The translations under genes and the position numbers were made by a program. 45,291 nt of DNA from a bacterium (GTDB taxonomy: Bacteria; Armatimonadota; Abditibacteriia; Abditibacteriales; Abditibacteriaceae): NCBI GenBank assembly GCA_004172935.1, contig SDZD01000051.1, positions 1-45,291 on the forward strand. The letters run 5' to 3'. Shown one piece after another: positions 22,795 through 32,717 of the stretch. The notes beneath the pieces are model-generated. The model did not search any database. It had not been told where the DNA came from and was given only the letters and a program-made list of their open reading frames with translations. Numbering within the stretch: position 1 is the first letter of the stretch; each line of letters starts with the position of its first letter.

Positions 22795-25545
22795 ATGAAA
22801 TTTTCACTGTTATGCCTGTTTTTGGTCGCGAACTCCCTTCCATTACTGGCCCAATCAACCACGATTCAATACTTATCGGGCACTGACAAAGACCACACCG
22901 TTGCCTGGGATTTTTACTGTTCAGGAGGGAGAAAAAGCGGGAATTGGACAAAGATTCCCGTCCCGTCCAACTGGGAACAGCAGGGTTTTGGCGCTTATAA
23001 CTACGGGCACGACCGAAATAAGGCGACCGAACAAGGACAGTATCGTTATGAGTTCAGCACCCGCAAAGTGCAGGATAAGAAGGTCTTCATCGTCTTCGAA
23101 GGTGCGATGACAGATACAGAGGTGAAGATCAATGGTCGTGTGGCGGGGCCGATTCATCAGGGCGGCTTTTATCGTTTCAAGTACGACATCACGGACCTCG
23201 TTAAAAGTGACGGCAAGAATTTGCTGGAAGTGACGGTCAGTAAAAATTCGGCGGACGGCTCGGTGAATCGGGCAGAGAGAGGCGGCGATTTCTGGGTGTT
23301 TGGTGGGATTTATCGCCCGGTGTATCTTGAAATCGTTCCGCGCAGTTTTATTGATAGAGTGGCAGTCGATGCCAGGGCTGACGGCTCAATAGTTGTGGAT
23401 GCATACCCTCAGAATGTGGGAGAGGGCACCACTATTGAGGCGCAAGTCGAGACGTTGAAGGGCAAGGCAGTTGGACGGCCATTCATGGTGAAGGTGGATG
23501 CAGCACAGGATAGAATTAGCTTCAAAGGCAACATCGAAAAGCCGCTGTTGTGGAACGCGGAGTTCCCCAATTTGTATCAGGTGTCGTTGACGCTTAAGAA
23601 TAAGAACGGAGTTGTTCATCGCGTAAAACAGCGCTTTGGTTTTCGTACCGTCGAATTACGCAAGAACGATGGGCTGTATGTGAATGGCGTCAAAGTTGTG
23701 TTGAAGGGTTCGAACCGTCACAGCTTTTGGCCTGAGAGTGGGCGCACTTTGAGTCATGAGATTCAGTTGCAAGACGTGCGGTTGATGAAGGAGATGAACA
23801 TGAATGCGGTTCGCATGTCTCATTATCCGCCGGATCAGGATTTTCTGGATGTGTGCGATTCGCTGGGTTTGTATGTGATAGATGAGTTAACGGGCTGGCA
23901 AGCGAAATACGATACGCCGGTTGGCCGGAAGTTGGTCAAAGAGCTTGTGGTGCGCGATGTCAATCATCCGTCGATATTGTTTTGGGCCAATGGCAATGAG
24001 GGCGGTTGGAACACCGATTTGGATAACGACTACGATTTATACGACCTGCAGAAACGCACGGTGATACATCCGTGGGCCAATTTCAATGGCGCCAATACCA
24101 AGCATTATCCCGACTACAACTACATCGTAAAATCGGTGGAGACGGAGAAGGATGTGTTCTTCCCCACCGAGTTCATGCATGGTTTGTATGATGGTGGCGC
24201 GGGCGCGGGGCTGGATGATTTTTGGGGGATGATGCAGAAGCATCCGCATGGAGCGGGGGGCTTCATCTGGGGCTTTTTAGATGAGTCGGTAGTACGTACA
24301 GATAAAAATGGGGAATACGATTCGGATGGCAACCATGCGCCCGATGGCATCGTAGGGCCTCATCGAGAGAAGGAAGCCAGCTTTTACACAGTCAAAGAGA
24401 TTTGGTCGCCGGTTTATATCAATCCCCAACCGATAAACGACGGTTTCGATGGAAAAATAGCGGTGGAGAATCGCTACTCTTTCACATCCTTGAACCAGTG
24501 CCGATTTTCCTGGAGCCTGGTCAAATTTCCTTCGGCGACCGACAAGAGCCTAAAGCCAAAGGTGATTCAAAGCGGGACCCCGCTAGTACCCAATCTGGCT
24601 CCCGGTCAGAAAGGGATGCTGGATTTGCGGTTACCGCAGTCGTGGAAACAAAGCGATGCGCTTTATCTGACTGCTTACGGGCCAGAAAAAGAAGAGTTGT
24701 TCAGCTGGAGTTGGGCGATTAAAAATCCCGCTGCTTCAGTGAAACATGCCGCAGCATCTAGTCGGGCGAAAGTGCAGAGTCAGGATATGGGCGCTTCGCT
24801 TGTCATTACCAGCGATGGCATCCAGTATCACTTCGACAAAAAATCGGGCTTCATCGAAAAGGTCGTCAAACCTCAAGCGACTATATCGCTTTCAGGCGGC
24901 CCCGTGCTGGCGGGGGTAACTGCCGAGTTGAAGCAGTTCGGTGGGACTACTGTCGGCGACGAATATGTCGTTCGCGCGGAATATGAGGGAGATGGCTCGC
25001 TTAAGACAAAGTGGACGTTTAAGGCGGGAGAACCTGTCAAATTGGAGTATCAGACGACGCAGAGCGGGGATGCCGATTTTATGGGCATTAGTTTCAATTA
25101 TCCCGAAGCCAAAATCACTGGCATGAAGTGGTTAGGACTGGGGCCATATCGGGTGTGGAAAAACAGGTTGAAGGGACAAAAATTTGGCGTGTGGCACAAG
25201 GAGTACAACAACTCAATCACAGGAGAGACGTGGGGGTATCCAGAGTTCAAGGGGTATCATGGAGAGGTGAACTGGGTGGTAGTTGAGAACAAAGAATCAC
25301 CTTTCACGGTGTATACAGACAATAAGGAGATGTATTTCCACATGCTTCATCCTGAGCGAGAGAAATCGGTGCTCAACAACAATGTCAACCCCGCTTTTCC
25401 CTCTGGGAATTTAGGGTTTCTTCATGGCATCAGCGCTATAGGAACCAAATTTCAGGGGGCATCGGCTATGGGGCCACAAAGCCAGAAGAACCACTCGGAT
25501 GGGGAGCCGTTTAGTGGAACATTATGGTTTGATTTTGGACGTTGA
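22795..25545 (+). CDS. Secreted GH2 beta-glycosidase (beta-galactosidase-like)
   Basis: A 916-residue exported enzyme. The frame opens at GTG 22768, but ATG 22795 starts a clean signal peptide, MKFSLLCLFLVANSLPLLAQS. The jelly-roll and Ig-like domains of GH2 follow (WDFYCSGGRK, VFEGAMTDTEVKINGRVAG, FGFRTVELRKNDGLYVNG). The TIM barrel has NMNAVRMSHYPPDQDFLDVCDSLG, the acid/base Glu in WANGNEGG and a probable nucleophile Glu in FPTEFMHGLYDGG. The tail is a beta-sandwich as in LacZ-like enzymes. It could act on beta-galactosides, glucuronides or mannosides; the substrate is not readable. It converges with the LacI gene and has no clear Shine-Dalgarno site. Confidence 0.92.
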   Translation: MKFSLLCLFLVANSLPLLAQSTTIQYLSGTDKDHTVAWDFYCSGGRKSGNWTKIPVPSNWEQQGFGAYNYGHDRNKATEQGQYRYEFSTRKVQDKKVFIVFEGAMTDTEVKINGRVAGPIHQGGFYRFKYDITDLVKSDGKNLLEVTVSKNSADGSVNRAERGGDFWVFGGIYRPVYLEIVPRSFIDRVAVDARADGSIVVDAYPQNVGEGTTIEAQVETLKGKAVGRPFMVKVDAAQDRISFKGNIEKPLLWNAEFPNLYQVSLTLKNKNGVVHRVKQRFGFRTVELRKNDGLYVNGVKVVLKGSNRHSFWPESGRTLSHEIQLQDVRLMKEMNMNAVRMSHYPPDQDFLDVCDSLGLYVIDELTGWQAKYDTPVGRKLVKELVVRDVNHPSILFWANGNEGGWNTDLDNDYDLYDLQKRTVIHPWANFNGANTKHYPDYNYIVKSVETEKDVFFPTEFMHGLYDGGAGAGLDDFWGMMQKHPHGAGGFIWGFLDESVVRTDKNGEYDSDGNHAPDGIVGPHREKEASFYTVKEIWSPVYINPQPINDGFDGKIAVENRYSFTSLNQCRFSWSLVKFPSATDKSLKPKVIQSGTPLVPNLAPGQKGMLDLRLPQSWKQSDALYLTAYGPEKEELFSWSWAIKNPAASVKHAAASSRAKVQSQDMGASLVITSDGIQYHFDKKSGFIEKVVKPQATISLSGGPVLAGVTAELKQFGGTTVGDEYVVRAEYEGDGSLKTKWTFKAGEPVKLEYQTTQSGDADFMGISFNYPEAKITGMKWLGLGPYRVWKNRLKGQKFGVWHKEYNNSITGETWGYPEFKGYHGEVNWVVVENKESPFTVYTDNKEMYFHMLHPEREKSVLNNNVNPAFPSGNLGFLHGISAIGTKFQGASAMGPQSQKNHSDGEPFSGTLWFDFGR

Positions 25546-25575
25546 CAATGGGGCCAATTGTAGCCCCGCAATCGC

Positions 25576-26667
25576 TCAAGGTTTTGGCGGGGCCATTGTT
25601 TCGCCTTCCACTCTTTCACAACGGACCATTATGTGGCGTGGAGGGAGATGGGGTGAATCGACATGTTCCAATAGGGATTGGACTGCGAGGGCGCCGACTA
25701 TGCCGAAGGGGGGACGTATGCCAGACATCATGGGGAAGCCGGCGGGAGGCTGAACTGCGTTGAAACCTGTAATAGAGAGTTCTTCGGGGACTTGGACACC
25801 GTGATTTCGCAAGTCCTCGAAGAGACGATAGGCGACGACATCGTCGGCACAAACCCAGGCAGTGACGTGTTCGCCCTGATGCAGATGGCGCAGGACGAAG
25901 GCGAGTTCGCGGCCTTTGATGATTTGGCGGTCGTCTATATTTCCGATGATTTCGGGGATGTAGGGCAAATTGAGACGGGAAAGCGATTGGATGTAGCCCG
26001 CATAGCGCATTTGCGCCCACGACTGGTGGCCCATGTAATTGAGGAAGCCTATTTTGCGGTGCCCCTGTGCGTAAAGGGCATCCATCAACTGGCTGATAGC
26101 ATTGAGGGAATCGGCGCTTACACAGTCGATTTCGGTGCCGGGGTACTCGTGGCCGATGGTGACACAGGGCCATGTCTGTGACAGGCTTTGCACCATGTCG
26201 GCGGGAAACTCGCCGACCAATAGCAAACCGGTGGTCTGAAAGGTGCGCATCGAAGCCGGTTGATATTCGGGTTTGTCGATGAGGTTGCACTCGCTGAGGG
26301 GGACGTAATGAACAAGCGCGGAGAGGTGCTGCGCACGGGCGCCTTTACTGATGCCCGCAAGAATACGGTTCATTGATGAACTCCATTCGCTGCCATGAAA
26401 TGGAACGGGGCCAATATGGAAGTTGCCGCTTTCCCAGGCTTCGACATCGAACTGCGCAAGCACAGTGAGTGGCAGGAGAGTTTCGTCTGGAATGACCGGG
26501 CTTTCTTCTGTTGCCCCACGTCGCGGTTTATAACCCATTTGGGCAGCCGCTGAGATAACGCGATGCCTCGTTTCATCGCTGATGCGGGGATTGTTTTGCA
26601 GAGCGCGACTTACGGTGGCGACCGATATATCGAGGTGATCCGCGATCTGCTTCAGATTCGTAGCCAT
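25576..26667 (-). CDS. LacI family transcriptional regulator
   Basis: A 363-residue repressor. The N-terminus MATNLKQIADHLDISVATVSRALQNNPRIS is the LacI helix-turn-helix and hinge region; upstream codons to 26682 are probably not translated. The rest is a periplasmic-binding-protein-like ligand domain (YAQGHRKIGFLNYMGH, HVTAWVCADDVVAYRLFEDL, LSITGFNA). It faces the GH-A enzyme at 26819, and the 150-bp gap carries repeated TGTGCAAA motifs including a near-palindromic operator. It therefore probably represses that gene and itself, and may also act on the convergent GH2 gene. The inducer is unknown but likely a sugar. Confidence 0.93.
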   Translation of the reverse strand: MATNLKQIADHLDISVATVSRALQNNPRISDETRHRVISAAAQMGYKPRRGATEESPVIPDETLLPLTVLAQFDVEAWESGNFHIGPVPFHGSEWSSSMNRILAGISKGARAQHLSALVHYVPLSECNLIDKPEYQPASMRTFQTTGLLLVGEFPADMVQSLSQTWPCVTIGHEYPGTEIDCVSADSLNAISQLMDALYAQGHRKIGFLNYMGHQSWAQMRYAGYIQSLSRLNLPYIPEIIGNIDDRQIIKGRELAFVLRHLHQGEHVTAWVCADDVVAYRLFEDLRNHGVQVPEELSITGFNAVQPPAGFPMMSGIRPPFGIVGALAVQSLLEHVDSPHLPPRHIMVRCERVEGETMAPPKP

Positions 26668-26674
26668 AATACCA

Positions 26675-26828
26675 TTGTGCAAACTTGTGCAAAAAATAAC
26701 AACTGATGCTAATTTTTACACACAGGCATAGTGATTTCGAGCGTGAGTGTGCAAAAAATTAGTTTGCTCACGAATGATGTTTAAATCTGTGCAAATATGG
26801 GTATATTGGTTTTGCACAATGCGCAAAA
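26675..26828. promoter_or_regulatory. Cluster of TGTGCAAA operator sites with promoter
   Basis: TGTGCAAA occurs at 26676-26683, 26686-26693, 26748-26755 and 26788-26795, and a near-palindrome TTTTGCACAATGCGCAAAA spans 26810-26828. The first two are direct repeats 10 bp apart, directly upstream of the lacI start. A -10-like TATATT is at 26802-26807 on the plus strand, so the palindrome overlaps the predicted transcription start of the GH-A gene. The pattern fits a LacI-family operator array for both divergent genes. Confidence 0.65.
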
Positions 26829-29338
26829 ACGAAACAAACGGGCGCCCCCACAGCAAATTAATGTCACATGGCAACTCGGCCCAAAGTGGCGTTGTGTTGC
26901 TTGTGTTGGGTAACGCGTTGTGTTGTTCGATAGGTAGCGCCGACGCGCAAATAAAGATGGTCGCGCAAGTTGCTCCAGCCCTCCAAGAAGCACCGATGAC
27001 ATTGGAACCTCTCAATCGGACGCAGTTTTTCTTGCGGCCCAATGAGAACGAGACATTGAAATGGAAGGTGCAAGGAACAGCAACAAAAGTCAGTTGCGAG
27101 GTGCGCGACTACCATGATGCGGTTGTTGCCAGTCATGAACTTGAGGTGAAAGGCGGCGAAGTGCAACTGCCACTGCGGTTGGCGGCTGGGTTCTATGAAC
27201 TGCGATTTCAGCCAGGCGGGCAGCGTTATGGCGTGGTGGCATTGGCCCCACATCAGGGGGCGGTGGATAAATTTTTCGCTATCGACGCGGCGCTGTCATG
27301 GTTGGAAACACGGACTGAGATGCGCGCGGATTTGGTGGCTTTGCTGAAACGTAGTGGCATTGGTTTAGTTCGTGAGCGGCTTTCGTGGGGGGCTGTTAAT
27401 CCCAAGGAAGGGCAATGGGATTGGGAAACCAATCGGAACTTCGATGCGCTGCGGCAGGAATACACCCGCAATGGTGTGCAAATCCTCGAACTGTTTCATG
27501 GAGCGCCAGAATGGACGAAATTAAATAGTGCCAGCACCTATCCTGAGCAGTTGGGGAAGACCAAGGCTTCGTGGCAAGCGATGGGGAAGCAGTGGAAGAA
27601 TGTCTGGAATGCACTCGAAGTTTGGAATGAGCCGGATATTAGTTTTGGGGGCGAAGAACCCGCCGACCAGTATCTGCCTCTGGTGAAGACCATCAATTAT
27701 GGATTAAGCGAAAGTGGGTCTTCGGCACTGGTTGGTGGCGGGGTATTCGCTTACTTCAATCCGAATTACATTCAGGGCGCCGTGAAAAACGGGTTACTGG
27801 ATCAGGTGGATTTCGTGAGCTTTCACACTTACGCCAAAGCTCCTTCGATGGAGCAGATCATCGGTGACTACAGGCGTGCTTTGATGGTGAAGGGACAGCC
27901 AGTGGTTCCGCTGTGGCTGACGGAGTCGGGGCAACCGTGGAAAAGTGGACAAGAGCGTCCAACAATTGCGGAAGATTCGACAAGCGCACTTGACATCACG
28001 ATGAAAGCGGTTGAGGCACGGGCTTGCGGCATCGCGAGTTACTTTGCCTTTGTGTATCCCTTCTATGTGGAGGGGGCACACAATTTTGGCATGATGGGGC
28101 AGGAGGTCAGTCCACTCCGCTCGATGGCGGCTTATACGCAAGTCATCGCGGAGCTTTCCAATAGCCAATATGTCGGCGACTTGGATTTGAAGACGACTGC
28201 GGTTCAGCGGGCCAGAGTGTTTGCGAAGGGCGATGACGCAGTTGTTGTGTTGTATGCGGAAAATGCGAAAATGGGAAGTTCGGTCGCGTGGACTGGAGAC
28301 GTGACGAGTTTGCGGGGCATTGATGGGCGACAGTTGAAGCGGTTGGCGAATGGGGGGATTCCTGTGGATGATGGGCTTACCTATGTTCATGCTTCGCTTA
28401 AATCATTGGCTGGGTTATCGCGACAAACCATCGCCGCCCAACTGAGCGCGACAGCGAAAAGTGCGCGGACGAAGCGGCCCGCTGCTTCTGCCATCGTGTT
28501 GCAGCCTGTACTACCGAAATCTGTTCTGGCTACCAAACAGGGTTATAAAGTTGCGCCCGGCGACCTGGCAACTTTCCCGTTTAAGGTGCGAGTGAATAAT
28601 CTCGCCAGCACCGCCAAACAAGTTACGGTGCAATGCACTTTGAATGATGGGACAGCGCTGCCCGCGCGCTCACTGCAACTGGCGGCTGAAGCGACGGAGG
28701 AAGTGCAGTGGGATGTCGATCTTGTTCAGACACTACAGAAAACAGGGGCCGAGACAGTGGATGTAGAAGTGACGGGCAAGGAGCAAGGCAGTGCAATCGG
28801 CAGTTCTCTGGCGCTCACTCTGTTGTGCGAACGCGATTTGGAGGCTTATTTAAAGAACTACTCTTCGAGCACGAAACTCGAAATCACCGATCTGACGCGC
28901 TGGAAACGCAATATCACGCCGATTGGCGAGATGAAGATGAGCGTCGTGGATGGGAAGAACTGGCAACTGTTCAGTACCTATAAACCCGGTGACCGCTGGG
29001 TGTACCCTGAACTTCAGATGCCAGCTAATCTCGATTTCAAGGGTTCTCAGGGCATTATTGTGCGCGCTCGCGCGATGGCTTCTGCCGTTGTGCGACTGAT
29101 GGTAAAGGAGCGCAATGGCTCCACTTACTTCACCCCATTTTCTCTTATGCCCGCCGATGGTGGCTGGCACGCCGTGTTGTTGAAGTGGGGAGATTTGGCG
29201 GCATTGCCTTCTGCCCCACCCGACCCGAACGGCCAACTTGACCTTGATGAGATCGTGTCGATTTCGGTCGGCATGAACTCGAAAACCGACGAGAACACTT
29301 TGGAGGTTTCCGACTTATATGTCGCTCGGAACCCCTAG
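26819..29338 (+). CDS. Secreted clan GH-A glycoside hydrolase (GH39-like)
   Basis: An 839-residue exported enzyme. A (beta/alpha)8 barrel spans about residues 120-430: GLVRERLSWGAVNPKEGQWDW, then ALEVWNEPD with the acid/base Glu and PLWLTESGQPW with the nucleophile Glu. This clan GH-A pattern resembles GH39 beta-xylosidases/alpha-iduronidases. Beta-rich domains follow, the last (KITDL-like text near 29000, VYPELQMPANLDF) resembling a carbohydrate-binding sandwich. The start is uncertain: ATG 26819 gives a basic n-region (MRKNETNGRPHSK) before a hydrophobic segment ending SADA, whereas ATG 26861 gives a shorter leader. The first overlaps an operator. Probably controlled by the divergent LacI protein. 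Confidence 0.85.
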   Translation: MRKNETNGRPHSKLMSHGNSAQSGVVLLVLGNALCCSIGSADAQIKMVAQVAPALQEAPMTLEPLNRTQFFLRPNENETLKWKVQGTATKVSCEVRDYHDAVVASHELEVKGGEVQLPLRLAAGFYELRFQPGGQRYGVVALAPHQGAVDKFFAIDAALSWLETRTEMRADLVALLKRSGIGLVRERLSWGAVNPKEGQWDWETNRNFDALRQEYTRNGVQILELFHGAPEWTKLNSASTYPEQLGKTKASWQAMGKQWKNVWNALEVWNEPDISFGGEEPADQYLPLVKTINYGLSESGSSALVGGGVFAYFNPNYIQGAVKNGLLDQVDFVSFHTYAKAPSMEQIIGDYRRALMVKGQPVVPLWLTESGQPWKSGQERPTIAEDSTSALDITMKAVEARACGIASYFAFVYPFYVEGAHNFGMMGQEVSPLRSMAAYTQVIAELSNSQYVGDLDLKTTAVQRARVFAKGDDAVVVLYAENAKMGSSVAWTGDVTSLRGIDGRQLKRLANGGIPVDDGLTYVHASLKSLAGLSRQTIAAQLSATAKSARTKRPAASAIVLQPVLPKSVLATKQGYKVAPGDLATFPFKVRVNNLASTAKQVTVQCTLNDGTALPARSLQLAAEATEEVQWDVDLVQTLQKTGAETVDVEVTGKEQGSAIGSSLALTLLCERDLEAYLKNYSSSTKLEITDLTRWKRNITPIGEMKMSVVDGKNWQLFSTYKPGDRWVYPELQMPANLDFKGSQGIIVRARAMASAVVRLMVKERNGSTYFTPFSLMPADGGWHAVLLKWGDLAALPSAPPDPNGQLDLDEIVSISVGMNSKTDENTLEVSDLYVARNP

Positions 29339-29371
29339 CAACCAATCAGAAAAGAAAGGGAGAATCTAAAA

Positions 29372-30145
29372 ATGCACCATTCATCGTATTGTAACCGGAA
29401 AGCTTTTACTTTAATAGAACTTTTGGTTGTTATCGCGATCATCGCGATTCTGGCGGCCATCCTATTTCCTGTGTTCGCACGTGCTCGCGAGAATGCGCGC
29501 AAGGCGTCGTGTATCAGCAACTGCAAGCAAATTATGCTGGGGGTTATGCAATACACGCAGGACTACGACGAGCGCTTTCCGGTTATCGTTACGACGGTGC
29601 CAGCGGTTGTGCCGTGGTTCCAGAAGCTGACACCATACATCAAGAGCGCACAGGTGTTTCAATGCCCCAGCGACACCAATACGGTTGTACGTTTAGCCGG
29701 TGGCGTGCCCGTCGCCGAGCGATTCCCCACAAGCTATGCGGCCAACGTGCGCAGCATTCAAATGGTGGTCGCGAATACCATTGTCGATATGCCGGGCATA
29801 TCGCTGGCCTCGGTGGTCAAGCCTGCCAGTACGGTGTATTTGAGTGATTCAGGGACTCAGACAAACGCTACCAACCAGATGAGCGTAGTTGGAATCAAGA
29901 CCGATGCCGCTGGAAACCCCGCTTTGATTAAGAATGGGTGCCCATTGCTGGATGCCCCCAACAATGCCAGCACTGGCGGCACGACAACCGACTTCAACTG
30001 GTGCGGACCGAACCCACGTCATATGGACATGAGCACGGTTGCTTTTATGGATGGGCATGTGAAGGCGATGAAGTTGGAGAAGTGGTACTACTCCGCCAAC
30101 TGGCAGCATCCCTGGCTTGACCCAACTATTGGGGGCGATGGGTAA
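29372..30145 (+). CDS. DUF1559 type II pseudopilin (H-X9-DG)
   Basis: A 257-residue pseudopilin. Leader MHHSSYCNRKA is followed by FTLIELL with Glu5, the hydrophobic helix and FARARENARKASC. The C-terminal motif is HMDMSTVAFMDGHVK. GGGAG precedes the ATG by 9 nt. It starts 33 bp after the GH-A gene in the same direction and may share its transcript, linking this copy to LacI control. The middle region has a CPSDTN segment as in the paralogues. Specific role unknown. Confidence 0.92.
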   Translation: MHHSSYCNRKAFTLIELLVVIAIIAILAAILFPVFARARENARKASCISNCKQIMLGVMQYTQDYDERFPVIVTTVPAVVPWFQKLTPYIKSAQVFQCPSDTNTVVRLAGGVPVAERFPTSYAANVRSIQMVVANTIVDMPGISLASVVKPASTVYLSDSGTQTNATNQMSVVGIKTDAAGNPALIKNGCPLLDAPNNASTGGTTTDFNWCGPNPRHMDMSTVAFMDGHVKAMKLEKWYYSANWQHPWLDPTIGGDG

Positions 30146-30158
30146 GGGCAATTCTCTC

Positions 30159-30836
30159 TCACTCTGTTGAGGGGGAAATGGCAAGCACTCGCATCGCGAT
30201 GTAGCCGATGATTAGGCCGATGCCGAAAATTAGAGTGACAGGAATGGGGTGCGGAAATGGCCCGGCGTCGATGAATTGTCCGGCCATAGATTTGAGAAGT
30301 TCCAGCGGGTTGGTCAGAGCGTCCCAGCTATTCCAGCGAAGAAAGCGGCCCACGTAGATGCCGAATCCGCACAGCATCAACGATGCGGTGACGACTGACC
30401 AACCGATGGTTTTACCCCATCGGCGCTGGATGGCGGTGTGTATATCGAGTAGCGACAGGTAACCCAACAGGGTGCCCGTCCCAGCGCAGAAGAGCAAAAC
30501 CGCCATGAGATACCAAAGCGGGGTATTGGGACGCTCGCCGAGGTGGATTAAGTCGGTTAACAGATAGGGCGCATTAGGAAAAAATATCAACCACAAAAAG
30601 AAGTAAGTTCCCGCGAGGAAAGCGTGCTTGCGTTCGAGGGCGGAGCGGAAAGCTGCACTCCAGATTAAAGGCACACTTGCCAGAAAGAGATTCCACAGCA
30701 TTGAGACGGCAAGCCTGTCCCAAGCTCGGAATATCCAGTACGCGATGAGTAGCGTACACCATGTCAGAAGAAGGGCAACGATGGCGAGGCGTTGTTTGGC
30801 CTGTGCCGAGTTCGAGGAGAGAGGTAATGGTTTCAT
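30159..30836 (-). CDS. DUF1361 integral membrane protein
   Basis: A 225-residue protein with about six transmembrane helices. The conserved LIFFPNAPYLLTDLIHL and GIYVGRFLRWNSWDAL motifs identify the DUF1361 family. Members are predicted inner-membrane proteins of unknown function. It lies between a pseudopilin and a two-component system without tight spacing to either (13 bp to the convergent pseudopilin stop). Confidence 0.9.
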   Translation of the reverse strand: MKPLPLSSNSAQAKQRLAIVALLLTWCTLLIAYWIFRAWDRLAVSMLWNLFLASVPLIWSAAFRSALERKHAFLAGTYFFLWLIFFPNAPYLLTDLIHLGERPNTPLWYLMAVLLFCAGTGTLLGYLSLLDIHTAIQRRWGKTIGWSVVTASLMLCGFGIYVGRFLRWNSWDALTNPLELLKSMAGQFIDAGPFPHPIPVTLIFGIGLIIGYIAMRVLAISPSTE

Positions 30837-30974
30837 ATTGTTGCGGGAGTTTGAGGCCGAAGAGATGCCCCTTCAGTAGCCCAATGACAGTCCCCTACTC
30901 TTCCTTCCATTGCTTGTTTGAGGGCTTAATTCATCAAGAATGAGACAGCAATTCTAGTTGTGTAGTGCCCTTAT

Positions 30975-32717
30975 TCAAGAAGCGAAGGGGAGTTGGATTT
31001 GGACTTGGAGGCCGCTGTTTTGGGCGTTCGATATTTGGACTTGGCCGCCGTGGGATTCGATGGCGCGTTGGGTAATGGAGAGGCCCAGGCCGACGCCGCC
31101 GCTTTCGTCGCGGGCGCCTTCGACTCGGTAGAAGGGTTCGAAGAGGTGGTCGAGCGATTCCTGAGGGACGCCGGGACCTTGATCTTGTACAACGATGGTT
31201 AGCAGGTTCGGGTGATAGGAAGGGGATACCTTGATATGGACGCTTGTTTGGGGACGGGTGTAGCGGACTGCGTTGCGGACGGGGTTTTCGAGCGCTCTTT
31301 GCAACAGAGAGCGGGCGCCTTTAATCCAGATTTCGGGAGGAGAGTCGAGATGGACTTCGGCGTTTTTTGTCTGCGCTTCGAATCCTGCATCGGCGGCGAT
31401 TTCGCGGAGCATGGCTGCGAGATCGAATCGTTCTTCGATGATACCATCAAGGCCGTTTTCCAGTTTGGTCCACGTTAGGAGATGGCTAATGAGTTCGCCC
31501 ATGCGATTGGCTTCGGTGTCGATACGCTTTAAAGATGGCTGGGCTTTGGCGCCCGCATCCTGTTGTGCCAAATCGAGGGCGACGGCGAGGCGGGCGAGGG
31601 GGGAACGAAGTTCGTGCGAAATATCGGTGAGAAGGCGGCGCTGGGAGGTCATTGAGGTTTCGAGACGCTGCGCCATGTGGTCGAAGTCGTGGCCCAAGTC
31701 GGCCAGTTCATCGCGTCTACGGCCCAATCGGGGTCCGACGCGGGCAGTTAAGTCGCCAGTCGCTAGTTTTTCGGTCGCGGAGCGGAGCGCCTCCACGGGA
31801 GCCGCCAGATAGAGAGCCAACACGTAACAAACGGCGCCAGCAACTAAGAAAAGGGTGACGGTTCGGATTATGTCCTCTTCGGAGAGATTGAGCGGCGAGA
31901 AAGTGCGGTCCGTGACGAAATCGACTGAAGAGACAGTCCCTGCAGGTTGGGCTATAGAGAGTTCGACGCTAGGCGCCGTCCTTACAAGGGGACTCGTGAC
32001 ACTATATTTGTCGACAGAGGAGGGAGCAAATGTTCCAACAGATTGGGCGGGCATAGTCCGGGCGGACAGAGTTGCAGCGGGCAACATTTCCGCGTTTTTT
32101 AGCTCATACAAAACAATAGTCCGTGGGCTTTCTCCACCGAGGACACGCAATTCGACACGGGGCATTTGCATAGCCAGAACGTAACGGTGGCCGTTGGGAG
32201 CAAGCAGCAGGCTTGCCCCCAGAATGGTGTCATCAACCACTTCTAATTGAGGAGAATCTATTCGCGTTGCATCTTGCGAAGACAACGATGTGGCTTGCAG
32301 TGAGGGAGCGGCGGAATCAAGTACCTGTTGGCGGAGCCTTTGAACTGGCGTGGGTAAGGGATTGCCCAGTAGTAGGGCGCCCTTGTCGTCGTATATAGAG
32401 AGGAGGATGCCGCTGGTTCGTAGGTCTTTTAAGAAATCTCGCGCCTGTGGGGTTTGGATTTGACCTTTATTACTATCAATGAGGGAGGCGAGGCGATCTG
32501 CTTGGGAAGTGAAGGTTTCGAGAGAAATATCGCGCCATGAATTCGCCTTCAAGCGTTGCATGTTGGCGAAGGTGACCCCGAACGTAACGGCGCTTAACAA
32601 GAGCTGAGTGAGGAGAAAGCCGCCGAAGATTTTCCAGAATAGCCCTTTGCTTTTGCCACGGCGATCTGCTTTCTGAGGTCGGTTTCGTTTTGCAATCAGT
32701 TCTGTTGGTCGCGTCAT
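30975..32717 (-). CDS. Sensor histidine kinase (HAMP, HisKA, HATPase)
   Basis: A 580-residue membrane kinase. A transmembrane helix near residue 35 (IFGGFLLTQLLLSAVTFGVTF) is followed by a periplasmic sensor region of about 250 residues and a second helix near 300 (TVTLFLVAGAVCYVLALYLA). Then come a HAMP domain (PVEALRSATEKLATGDLTARVG), the phosphoacceptor box DISHELRSPLARL, and ATP-site motifs RNAVRYT and GVGLGLSI. The order is that of CpxA/EnvZ-type kinases. Its ATG overlaps the response-regulator stop by 4 bp, so the pair is translationally coupled, the regulator being first. The signal is unknown. Confidence 0.94.
   Translation of the reverse strand: MTRPTELIAKRNRPQKADRRGKSKGLFWKIFGGFLLTQLLLSAVTFGVTFANMQRLKANSWRDISLETFTSQADRLASLIDSNKGQIQTPQARDFLKDLRTSGILLSIYDDKGALLLGNPLPTPVQRLRQQVLDSAAPSLQATSLSSQDATRIDSPQLEVVDDTILGASLLLAPNGHRYVLAMQMPRVELRVLGGESPRTIVLYELKNAEMLPAATLSARTMPAQSVGTFAPSSVDKYSVTSPLVRTAPSVELSIAQPAGTVSSVDFVTDRTFSPLNLSEEDIIRTVTLFLVAGAVCYVLALYLAAPVEALRSATEKLATGDLTARVGPRLGRRRDELADLGHDFDHMAQRLETSMTSQRRLLTDISHELRSPLARLAVALDLAQQDAGAKAQPSLKRIDTEANRMGELISHLLTWTKLENGLDGIIEERFDLAAMLREIAADAGFEAQTKNAEVHLDSPPEIWIKGARSLLQRALENPVRNAVRYTRPQTSVHIKVSPSYHPNLLTIVVQDQGPGVPQESLDHLFEPFYRVEGARDESGGVGLGLSITQRAIESHGGQVQISNAQNSGLQVQIQLPFAS

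Noticed and set aside
25546..25620. Possible terminator between the convergent GH2 and lacI genes.
   Set aside because: GGGGC...GCCCC can pair, but no U-run follows, so I do not call it.
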